Shown here piece after piece: positions 35,628-43,036 of a DNA stretch of 43,036 nt. Each line of letters starts with the position of its first letter. The stretch's first letter is position 1. The notes beneath the pieces were generated by a model. The model saw nothing but the letters and a program-made list of their open reading frames with translations. It had not been told where the DNA came from and did not search any database. Position numbers and translations under genes: made by a program. The DNA comes from an uncultured Dorea sp. (GTDB lineage Bacteria > Bacillota > Clostridia > Lachnospirales > Lachnospiraceae), in the NCBI GenBank assembly GCA_910587575.1, contig CAJULU010000012.1:10459-53494 (forward strand), given 5' to 3'.

Positions 35628-36467
35628 ATGCAGACTCTTGGAAAAGCATTGGCTGTGACAGGTGCTATAGCCGCTGGAATGACGGCAGTTGGTTTAATAA
35701 AGAAACCTGGAAGTGTATATCAGGACAAACCAGAAGAACAGAATCCAATGCAAGGTAAAAAGGTTCGGTTTGTAGAGGATGATAGTGAGAAAGAAAACGC
35801 TGATGGTGTAAGAGGTCATCTTGAGGCTGTCGGCGTTGCAGATGGATATAGGGGATTCTATGATAGAGTCGTTAAGCGGGTGATTGATATAATCCTGTCT
35901 TTCTGCGGCTTAGTGATCTTCTCCCCTATATTTCTGATCCTCTGCATAGCCATTGTGATTGACGATCCGGGTCCGGTTTTTTTTACGCAGAAGAGGGTTG
36001 GTAAGAATAAGCAGTATTTCAGACTGCACAAATTCAGAAGCATGAAGATGTCCGCACCTCATGATGTACCTACGCACATGCTTGAGAACCCTGAATGTTA
36101 CATAACGAGAGTGGGAAGGTTTCTGAGAAAGAGTTCTCTCGATGAGCTGCCGCAGATTGGCGATATTTTCATTGGAAACATGAGCATTATTGGTTCTCGT
36201 CCCGCCCTATGGAATCAAGATCTGCTGACCGCAGAACGAGATAAGTATGGCGCTAACGATATCAGGCCTGGTCTGACCGGTTGGGCACAAATCAACGGAC
36301 GGGATGAGCTTGAGATTCCTGTGAAAGCCAGACTTGATGGAGAGTATCGGGAGAAAGAGTCATTCCTTTTTGATATCAAGTGTTTTTTTTGCACTATTTT
36401 TTCAGTTTTAAGATCAGATGGTGTTGTTGAAGGCGGCACAGGAAAGATGAAAAAGCATGGTCCATAA
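35628..36467 (+). CDS. Initiating sugar-phosphate transferase (undecaprenyl-phosphate, WcaJ/PglC type)
   Basis: 279 residues. Transfers the first sugar-1-phosphate to undecaprenyl phosphate at the membrane, starting repeat-unit synthesis. After an N-terminal ~80-residue extension comes a membrane hairpin (VIDIILSFCGLVIFSPIFLI) and the catalytic core: GPVFFTQKRVGKN, LHKFRSMK, SSLDELPQIGDIF, and RPGLTGWAQINGRD. ATG 35628 has GGGAAG eight bases upstream. First structural gene after the antiterminator. Confidence 0.92.
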   Translation: MQTLGKALAVTGAIAAGMTAVGLIKKPGSVYQDKPEEQNPMQGKKVRFVEDDSEKENADGVRGHLEAVGVADGYRGFYDRVVKRVIDIILSFCGLVIFSPIFLILCIAIVIDDPGPVFFTQKRVGKNKQYFRLHKFRSMKMSAPHDVPTHMLENPECYITRVGRFLRKSSLDELPQIGDIFIGNMSIIGSRPALWNQDLLTAERDKYGANDIRPGLTGWAQINGRDELEIPVKARLDGEYREKESFLFDIKCFFCTIFSVLRSDGVVEGGTGKMKKHGP

Positions 36468-37251
36468 ACTTTTTGAAAATGAAAAAGAAATAACGGCAAG
36501 CATTGTGACCTACAACAGTGCCGATGAAATTGATATCTTAATGATGTCAATCCAGGAATGTACTTCCTTTGAGGAAATCACGATTTATGTTATAGATAAT
36601 GCATCTCATGATGAAACGATATCCTTGATTCGTAAAAAATATCCGTGGGCGAGATTGATTGAAAGCAAGGAAAACCTTGGATTTGGCAGAGGCCATAATC
36701 TCGCCATTAAGAATGTTCAAAGTAAGTATCACATTATTATAAATCCAGATATTTCTGTGCCTGCTGATACGATTGCAAAAGCGATCAACTATATGGAGGA
36801 GAATCCAGATGTTGCCGTTATGACCCCGTTTGTTATGAATGAGGATGGCACACAACAGTTTCTCCCTAAAAAAAATCCGTCAATGAAATATATGGTTGGC
36901 GGAATGTTTGAAAACAGGTTTCAGTTCTGCAGGAAGCTTAGAGAAGAGTATACACTTCAGAATGCAAATATATCTTCTCCTATAGATGTCGAATTCTGTA
37001 CAGGAGCCTTTATGGTGACGCAAACTGCTGCGTTACATGAAGTGGGAGGTTTTGACGAACGATATTTTTTACACTTTGAAGACGCTGATTTAACCAGAGA
37101 GCTGCGAAGAGTGGGACGTGCGGTTTATAACCCCAATATAAGAGTTACTCATAAATGGCATAGGGAGAATAAAAAAATCAATAAGAGCTTCTGGACTGCT
37201 CTGAAATCAATGTTTATTTATATGAGGAAATGGAGTGGAAGCAATGCGTAA
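36457..37251 (+). CDS. GT2 glycosyltransferase (rhamnosyltransferase-like)
   Basis: 264 residues, GT-A fold. SIVTYNSADEI at the N-terminus, NLGFGRGHNLAI, and the metal-binding IINPDI are the classic blocks; GGFDERYFLHFEDADLTREL is typical of WbbL/rhamnosyltransferase-like GT2 enzymes. Start overlaps the preceding gene by 11 bases. Acceptor and donor cannot be read from sequence. Confidence 0.9.
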   Translation: MVHKLFENEKEITASIVTYNSADEIDILMMSIQECTSFEEITIYVIDNASHDETISLIRKKYPWARLIESKENLGFGRGHNLAIKNVQSKYHIIINPDISVPADTIAKAINYMEENPDVAVMTPFVMNEDGTQQFLPKKNPSMKYMVGGMFENRFQFCRKLREEYTLQNANISSPIDVEFCTGAFMVTQTAALHEVGGFDERYFLHFEDADLTRELRRVGRAVYNPNIRVTHKWHRENKKINKSFWTALKSMFIYMRKWSGSNA

Positions 37252-37834
37252 ATCAAATTACTCCATTGGAGAAACGATCTACAACATAAAATGTGTAATT
37301 GGAACACGGCTTAAGTATAAAGGCGCAAGGCTGATTCGAACTCCTGTTGCTGTGCGCGGAAAACAGTATATAGACTTTGGAACTGGTTTGACCACAGGTA
37401 GGAATTGCCAGTTTGAAGTCAATGGAGGTCATAAAGGAAAATGCCTGATTTTTGGAAAAAACGTCAACATAGGGAATCAAGTCAGAATACAGTGCGCAGA
37501 GAAGATACTAATTGGAGACAATGTTCTTATCGGTTCAAGAGTAACCATAATAGATCACTCTCATGGGAGTTATTCGGGAAATAATCAAGATAGTCCTGAA
37601 ATAGCGCCAAATAAAAGACAATTAGAAACAGAACCAATAACAATCGAGGCTAATGTCTGGATAGGGGACGGAGTAATCATTCAAAAGGGCGTAAATGTAG
37701 GAACCGGCAGCATAGTCTCGGCCAACTCGGTAGTAACGCAAGATGTACTGGAGAATACAATAGTTGGTGGAATCCCTGCAAGAACTATAAAAATATATAA
37801 GCCCAAGACGAAGGAATGGGTAAGATACAAATAG
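37244..37834 (+). CDS. Hexapeptide-repeat (left-handed beta-helix) acyltransferase
   Basis: 196 residues. Left-handed beta-helix repeats run through the middle (INIGNQVRIQCAEKILIGDN, VLIGSRVTIIDHSH) with the catalytic-type His in DHSHG, and the C-terminal coil VWIGDGVIIQKGVNVGTGSI. Probably O-acetylates a sugar of the polysaccharide. ATG 37244 has GGAG eight bases upstream and overlaps the previous gene by eight bases. Confidence 0.9.
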   Translation: MRKSNYSIGETIYNIKCVIGTRLKYKGARLIRTPVAVRGKQYIDFGTGLTTGRNCQFEVNGGHKGKCLIFGKNVNIGNQVRIQCAEKILIGDNVLIGSRVTIIDHSHGSYSGNNQDSPEIAPNKRQLETEPITIEANVWIGDGVIIQKGVNVGTGSIVSANSVVTQDVLENTIVGGIPARTIKIYKPKTKEWVRYK

Positions 37835-37909
37835 AACCCATTCATCAATGAGAGGTTAAGGGAAACTATTACGAAACAGGACGCTGGAAGTCAGGAGGTC
37901 TACGGTGGA

Positions 37910-39085
37910 ATGGAAAATATGGGCAATGAGTTTGTATCATATATAAAAAAGATAGTGATGAAAGCATTATTACATTGTTTTTGGATCTATCCAGTAGATA
38001 AAAACAAAATAACTTTATTAAATGAATTGTCTTTTACATATGGTGACAGTATGAAATATATTGATAAACATATACATACATTCTGCGAAGGAAAATATAA
38101 AGTTGTATTTCCAATTAGGGATGGATCTGATATGTCTGAATATCCTGATGATTTGATGGTCCGGCCTGGCTCATATGCGTATTTTAAGGAATTGCTTACT
38201 AGTGGAACGATTATAACAAATGCCGGCGGTGTTTCTTATCTTCCAAAGAGAAAGTGTCAAAGGATCATAAGTACCTGGCATGGCGGAGGTCCGTATAAAA
38301 AGTCCAGTACAGATGTTTATCATGATCTGTGGTATAAAAAACAGTCAGATATGAATTCAAATAACACAGATTATATTCTATCTACATGTAGATCTTTTTC
38401 TGAGATAGAAGCAAGATCTATGGGGTATAGAGATAAAAAAATAGTACCAGCCGGTCTGCCTCGGAATGATATTCTTTTTTGTGATCATAGTGAATTAAAA
38501 GAAAAAGTCAGAAAGTATTATAATATTCCGGAAGGTTATCGCTTTGTTTTATTTGCTCCTACTTATAGGTCAAAACATAATGAATTTTCGAATACTGATA
38601 TTGCCGGTGATTATATCGAATTGAATATTGATATGCTGTTAGAAGCTTTAAAAACCAGATTTGGATGCGGCTGGATATGTGGTATACGACTTCATCCCAA
38701 GCTTGCTGATGCAGATATGAGTGGGATGAATGCGGTTAACTGTACTTCATATCCGGATATGCAGGAACTTCTGTGTTGTGCAGATGCTGTTATTACAGAT
38801 TACTCTTCTCTCATGTGGGATTTCTCATTTACTTATCGTCCTGTCTTTTTGTATGCGCCAGATATTGATGAGTATGAAAGGAAGAGGGGGTTCTATATGC
38901 CGGCGTCAAAATGGCCTTACCCAATTGGTCACAATAATGATGAAATGAGAGTTAATATACTGAGCTTTGATGAAGAGCAGTATGTACGGAAAATTAAAAA
39001 ACATCACTTGGAATGTGAAAGCTATGAAACAGGCTGTGCGTGTGAAAAAATATTAGAATTGATTCAGTTTTCACATAAAATGTAA
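37910..39085 (+). CDS. CDP-glycerol glycerophosphotransferase family protein (TagB/TagF-like)
   Basis: 391 residues. Family blocks: STWHGGGPYKKSSTDVYHD, LFAPTYRSKHN, IRLHPKL and AVITDYSSLMWDF. Enzymes of this family add glycerol phosphate or ribitol phosphate from a CDP-linked donor, so the polymer is probably teichoic-acid-like or glycerol-phosphate decorated. AGGAGG lies 11 bases before ATG 37910; a second in-frame ATG (37919) is possible. Confidence 0.88.
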   Translation: MENMGNEFVSYIKKIVMKALLHCFWIYPVDKNKITLLNELSFTYGDSMKYIDKHIHTFCEGKYKVVFPIRDGSDMSEYPDDLMVRPGSYAYFKELLTSGTIITNAGGVSYLPKRKCQRIISTWHGGGPYKKSSTDVYHDLWYKKQSDMNSNNTDYILSTCRSFSEIEARSMGYRDKKIVPAGLPRNDILFCDHSELKEKVRKYYNIPEGYRFVLFAPTYRSKHNEFSNTDIAGDYIELNIDMLLEALKTRFGCGWICGIRLHPKLADADMSGMNAVNCTSYPDMQELLCCADAVITDYSSLMWDFSFTYRPVFLYAPDIDEYERKRGFYMPASKWPYPIGHNNDEMRVNILSFDEEQYVRKIKKHHLECESYETGCACEKILELIQFSHKM

Positions 39086-39113
39086 ATAAAATAATTTGAA
39101 AAGGAGAATTACA

Positions 39114-40172
39114 ATGTTCTACATTAATGAAAATATTAAGAACGCTTACCGCATTGCCCAGCCTGAGGGCAGGGAAGCCTATATCCGGCTGGATCAGAAC
39201 GAAAACCCTGATGGAGTACCAAAGTGGCTGTTTGATTCTGTAATGGAGAAAGTTACTCCTGAATTTCTGGCCATTTATCCCGAAGAGACTATTCCCACTA
39301 CGAAGTATGCACATCTTCTGGGTCTGCAAAAAGAGAATGTGACTTTTACTGTTGGCAGTGTGGTAGGGATGGGGTATGTTATTAAGACATTTGGAGAAGC
39401 CGGAAAGGATATACTGTGCGTAACGCCCTCTTTTGCAATGTATGAAGTTTATGCGAAGATGGCAGGTATGAATGTCAGGCAACTCAGTTATGAAAAGGAC
39501 TTTACTTATAAAGTAGAAAATACACTTATGTCTATTAACGAGAATACCGGTATTGTTGTACTTGTTAATCCTAATATGCCTGTTGGTAATGTATACAGCA
39601 AGGATGAAATTGTCAGCATAATTGAGAGGGCTGGAGAAAATAATGCCATTGTAATCGTTGATGAAGCATATTATTACTTTTACGACAAGACGGCTGTTAA
39701 CTTGATTAAGGAATTTGACAACGTATTTGTTCTTAGAACGTTTTCAAAGATGCTCTCAATTCCTTCACTGCGTCTTGGAGCTGTGATTTCTACTCCTGAG
39801 AATATTCGCTGCATCAACAATTATAAGCCTCCATATACTGTAAATTCTATAGCATTGCTATTTGCTGAAGCAATTGTGGATAATCATGACAAGCTGCTTG
39901 CTGAATTGAATGAACAGTATGCAGAAGGCAGGGAATATGTACTTAAAGCTTTGGATGATAACGGATATGAGACGCTTCCCTCAGAAGGATGTTATGTTGC
40001 AATCAGGCCAAAATACAAGACCTCCAGGGAAATCACAGATCTTCTTGAGGAGAACGGTATCCTGATTCTTTGTGGAAAGGACGGTTTGACTGGGTGGCTG
40101 CGTCTTACTATCACTCATAAGAAGTATATGGAACTGTTTATGGAAAAACTGCTGATGCTCGATAAGGCTTGA
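39114..40172 (+). CDS. PLP-dependent aminotransferase (histidinol-phosphate aminotransferase-like)
   Basis: 352 residues, fold-type I. RLDQNENPDGVP at the N-terminus, NPNMPVGNVYSKDEI, IVDEAYYYF, and the PLP-lysine segment RTFSKMLSIPSLRLG. HisC is the closest well-known family, but no other histidine genes are present and it sits in a polysaccharide cluster, so it more likely makes an amino group for a polymer substituent. ATG 39114 with AAGGAG eight bases upstream. Confidence 0.88.
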   Translation: MFYINENIKNAYRIAQPEGREAYIRLDQNENPDGVPKWLFDSVMEKVTPEFLAIYPEETIPTTKYAHLLGLQKENVTFTVGSVVGMGYVIKTFGEAGKDILCVTPSFAMYEVYAKMAGMNVRQLSYEKDFTYKVENTLMSINENTGIVVLVNPNMPVGNVYSKDEIVSIIERAGENNAIVIVDEAYYYFYDKTAVNLIKEFDNVFVLRTFSKMLSIPSLRLGAVISTPENIRCINNYKPPYTVNSIALLFAEAIVDNHDKLLAELNEQYAEGREYVLKALDDNGYETLPSEGCYVAIRPKYKTSREITDLLEENGILILCGKDGLTGWLRLTITHKKYMELFMEKLLMLDKA

Positions 40173-40173
40173 T

Positions 40174-40893
40174 ATGAGTATGAAAAACTATGTTATTCTT
40201 TTAGCCGGCGGCATTGGTAAGAGAATGGGTTCGGATTTGCCAAAGCAGTTTATTAAAGTTGAAGAAAAACCAATTCTTGTACATACTGCTGAGAGGTTTC
40301 AAAAAAATCCGCAGATTGAGAAAATTGTCGTTGTCTGCGTTTCAGAGTGGCTGGAATATCTGCAAAGCCTCGTTGTTCAGTATGGTTTAACTAAGATACA
40401 ATGGATTATTGAAGGTGGAAGCACAGGGCATGATTCTATTCGTAATGGTGTATTTTTCTTAAAAGATAAAATTAATTCCGATGATTATATTATTGTTCAT
40501 GATGCTGTCAGACCTGTATTGCCTCAGAAAGCTATAGATGAAGTTATCAGAGTGGCACATGAGAAGGGAAATGCATCTTCATCAATAGTATGTCATCCTC
40601 CAATCGTTTATACAGAGGATTTTGAATCAGGCATAACGGATATAGATCGCGAACATGTCATGTTAACGGCATCCCCACAGGCTTTTCAATATTCGTTGGC
40701 ATATAAGTGCTATGAGCAGGCAGAACTGGAAAATCTGCACAATATGACATTTACAAGTTCATTGTTAATACACTGCAAAGAACGTGTATTTTTTGCAAAA
40801 GGTACAACGAGCAATATAAAAATAACAACCAGGGAGGATCTGGCTTTATTCGAAGCTCTTTTAAAGATTCCGGAAGAGTTGTTATACAATTGA
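40174..40893 (+). CDS. IspD/TarI-like cytidylyltransferase
   Basis: 239 residues. Nucleotidyltransferase motif LLAGGIGKRMGSDLPKQF at residues 9-26, and VHDAVRPVLP in the middle. IspD (isoprenoid) and TarI (ribitol-5-phosphate) share this fold; the cluster with a CDP-glycerol-type transferase favours activation of a polyol phosphate or similar group with CTP. No TarJ-like reductase is seen in the window. Starts one base after the aminotransferase stop. Confidence 0.85.
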   Translation: MSMKNYVILLAGGIGKRMGSDLPKQFIKVEEKPILVHTAERFQKNPQIEKIVVVCVSEWLEYLQSLVVQYGLTKIQWIIEGGSTGHDSIRNGVFFLKDKINSDDYIIVHDAVRPVLPQKAIDEVIRVAHEKGNASSSIVCHPPIVYTEDFESGITDIDREHVMLTASPQAFQYSLAYKCYEQAELENLHNMTFTSSLLIHCKERVFFAKGTTSNIKITTREDLALFEALLKIPEELLYN

Positions 40894-40921
40894 ATATTAT
40901 GGAGGTAAACAAAAGATAATC

Positions 40922-42521
40922 ATGAACTGTTCTGAATATTTAGTTGATTTCTTAATAAAACATGATGTCACAGACATATTCGGTTATGCTGGCGGCTATA
41001 TCGTTCCATTTATGGATGCTCTTTATAAACGCCAGGATGAAATTAAGACACATGTCTGTTACAACGAACAAGGGTGTGCTTTAGCAGCCGATGGTTTTGC
41101 GAGAACCAGTGGGAGGATTGGAGTGTATTTTACAACATCAGGCCCTGGCGCAGTAAATGGGCTTGGGGGACTTGCGGATGCCTGGTTTGATGGATTTCCG
41201 ATTATGGGTATCTGTGGAAATGTTCCTACCAATGAGATGAAGGGATTTTCCGGCATTCGTCAAAATGGATTTCAGGAAATGGATATTGTATCTATGACAA
41301 GGCATATTACTAAGTATTCAGTAACAGCCAATAGTACTGAAGGATTCGCCGATATTATCAGCAGAGCATATAATATGGCTTTACTTGGCAGGAAAGGGGG
41401 TGTGCTCATTGATTTTCCGCTCGACATACAGCAAGCCAGTATTATTGATGGGTAACGGTGTCAGAAGTGCTGACGCCGTAGAAATGTTTCACGAATTTGC
41501 ACAAAAGACGAATATTCCAGTTTTGACGACAATGAACGGTGTTGATCTGGCACCGGATGATCTCCATATAGGGTTCATTGGGACTCATGGCAATCGTATT
41601 GCAAACATGATTCTGAATGAATGTGACTTGATTATTTCTGTTGGTGCACGTCTTGGGATTCGTCAGGTAGGAAGAACTGCACAGAAATTCGCTCCTAAAG
41701 CGGACTTAGTACGCTGCGATATTGATGAATATGAACTAAGCCGGAACATAAAAGAAAACGAAAAGAAATATCAGACCGATGCCAGAGATTTTGCGAGAAT
41801 GCTTTTGGCAGAGAGGTTCGGTGATTATTCTGACTGGAGGGAACAATGCTTGGAGGCTAAAGAAGTACTGAATGAGTATGATAAACAGCCCGGTAATATG
41901 GCTGTCGAGAAGATCGCCTCTTTGCTTCCTCCAGACCCTGTTGTATCCGTGGACGTTGGCATGCATCAATGCTGGTGCGCACAATCTCTTGTGCTGAAAG
42001 GGTTTAAAGGGAGAATTCATATTAGTGGCGGATATGGGACTATGGGGTGTGGATTGCCATATGCCATAGGTTCCTGCATTTCCATGGGAAATCAAGCGAG
42101 TTACTGCATTACTGGTGATGGTGGTTTTCAGATGAATATCCAGGAGATGGAGACTGTAAGACGGGAGAACCTTCCAATCAAAATATTTGTTTTGAATAAC
42201 TGCGTGTTGGGAAAAATTAGCGAAACACAACACTTGGAGCATAATGACCGTTTTGCAAATACTACGGCATCTGGTGGCTATAGTGTTCCGGATTTTGCTA
42301 AGATATCTGAAGCCTATGGAATAAGAGCGTTAAAACTGGATTCATATGATGAGCTTACGGAGTATAAGGACTGGATTCTTGATAGTGAACCATGTCTCTT
42401 TGATATTCCTTTGCCGGAGAATAGCTTGTTAACGCCCAAGATAAAATTTGAAACACAAGAAATCAGACCGAAGCTTGATGAAGAAATTATTAACAAAGTA
42501 ATCAGTATTCTAAGCAGATAA
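40922..42521 (+). pseudogene. Frameshifted thiamine-diphosphate enzyme (acetolactate synthase-like)
   Basis: First part (ATG 40922 to TAA 41455) has the Pyr domain: FGYAGGYIVPFMDAL, catalytic Glu in VCYNEQGCALAADGFART, and TTSGPGAVNG. At about 41435 the frame changes, and SKPVLLMGNGVRSADAVEMF begins the middle domain without the usual ~40-residue linker. The PP domain follows with the ThDP motif ITGDGGFQMNIQEMETVRR, ending at TAA 42521. An out-of-frame deletion of the inter-domain linker explains this. Substrate unknown; it could make a 2-keto or acyloin-type precursor. GGAGGT lies 15 bases before the start. Confidence 0.82.
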
Positions 42522-42574
42522 GCAGTATCGGAGAATAGTTGAAAGTTAAATCACGAAGGGGAACAAATCTATAC

Positions 42575-43036
42575 ATGAGAAGACAAAATGACATATGCGG
42601 GATTGCGGTTGTCGACTCTCCGCTTCAATTACTGAACACTTTGAATATGATGGAAACAACATCATATGGGCAAATCAAATGGGATCTTCTTTTGCTGGAA
42701 GAGCCGGCGTTCGGAAAGATACTGTTCGACAGGATTACCTCTCTGGGCATTTTCCGTAAGACCTATTTTGTCGAAAGCGCCTGGAGTAAACTTAGAAATC
42801 TGCAAAAACAACGTATAAAATGGGCGGGCATTTATCTGAACAGGAATAATATATATAAAATATGGACTGACTTATCATGTGACTTCCGTGAATACCAGTA
42901 TATGTCATTTTGTCCTGCAGCTGATTTTTTTGTGTGCAATTTTGCTCATTTTTTCAATAATACAATTAAATATATCTGGTTGGAAGATGGAATGTCTTCG
43001 TATGCTAATTATGGAGAGTTTTTACAAAAAGGGACA
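42575..43036 (+). CDS. Polysialyltransferase/GT52-like glycosyltransferase, N-terminal part (runs off window)
   Basis: 154 codons open to the window end. Begins MRRQNDICGIAVVDSPLQLL, a Rossmann-like start seen in the GT52 and polysialyltransferase-type (POLYST) families, and contains IKYIWLEDGMSSYANYG, where these families have an acidic donor-site motif. GAAGGGG lies about 13 bases before ATG 42575. Family assignment is tentative and the C-terminal half is missing. Confidence 0.6.
   Translation, partial: MRRQNDICGIAVVDSPLQLLNTLNMMETTSYGQIKWDLLLLEEPAFGKILFDRITSLGIFRKTYFVESAWSKLRNLQKQRIKWAGIYLNRNNIYKIWTDLSCDFREYQYMSFCPAADFFVCNFAHFFNNTIKYIWLEDGMSSYANYGEFLQKGT

Noticed and set aside
39114..40172. 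Calling the aminotransferase hisC
   Set aside because: Similarity is at fold-family level and no histidine pathway genes are nearby; context is polysaccharide synthesis.

Overview
The window reads as chromosome from a low-to-mid GC Gram-positive anaerobe of the Clostridia, most likely a Lachnospiraceae gut bacterium. This is inferred from AGGAGG-type ribosome binding sites, sigma-A promoters, a V-type ATPase operon, a GH42 beta-galactosidase, a DUF1002 secreted protein, a PF09820-type AAA/nuclease gene and a LoaP-headed surface polysaccharide cluster. No rRNA, CRISPR array or transposase is visible; there is one tRNA (Lys, CTT).

Layout. 1-2670: 3' part of a very repetitive charged protein ending in a P-loop ATPase domain. 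2809-4719: glycogen branching enzyme. 4871-6250: HTH protein plus compact HipA-like kinase, a toxin-antitoxin-like pair. 6333-9030 (minus strand): DUF1002 protein, thioredoxin, a possible small basic protein and trmB. 9300-17787: nine-gene V/A-type ATPase operon in the order G/H-C-I-K-F-E-A-B-D, closed by a strong terminator. 17904-20169: AAA/nuclease-like gene overlapping a membrane-anchored protein gene. 20275-22284: GH42 beta-galactosidase. 22369-22947 (minus): DUF6512-like membrane protein. 23271-25028: coiled-coil protein with a DUF2325-like C-terminus. 25332-25404: tRNA-Lys. 25610-28306 (minus): malic enzyme and aspartate ammonia-lyase, with a divergent LysR regulator at 28695-29636.

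29755-34669 is an AT-rich, defence-like island. It holds an intact AAA ATPase and a small PD-(D/E)XK-like protein, then a broken UvrD-type helicase/DnaQ-type exonuclease gene, a RelB/DinJ-type antitoxin and a broken PIN toxin. The order ATPase, nuclease, helicase resembles Gabija in logic but with a different, separate nuclease. This is the best candidate for an undescribed system.

34995-43036 is a surface polysaccharide cluster. It starts with a NusG/LoaP-type antiterminator that has no ATG/GTG/TTG at its expected start. It continues with an initiating sugar-phosphate transferase, a GT2 transferase, a hexapeptide acyltransferase, a CDP-glycerol glycerophosphotransferase, an aminotransferase, an IspD/TarI-like cytidylyltransferase, a frameshifted ThDP enzyme and the start of a polysialyltransferase/GT52-like gene that runs off the window.

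Two patterns cross gene boundaries. First, a dispersed intergenic palindrome-containing repeat occurs in four places (about 25.07, 28.45, 34.69 and 35.50 kb). Second, genes between 32 and 42 kb carry several out-of-frame internal deletions. Family assignments come from reading motifs by eye; no database search was possible.
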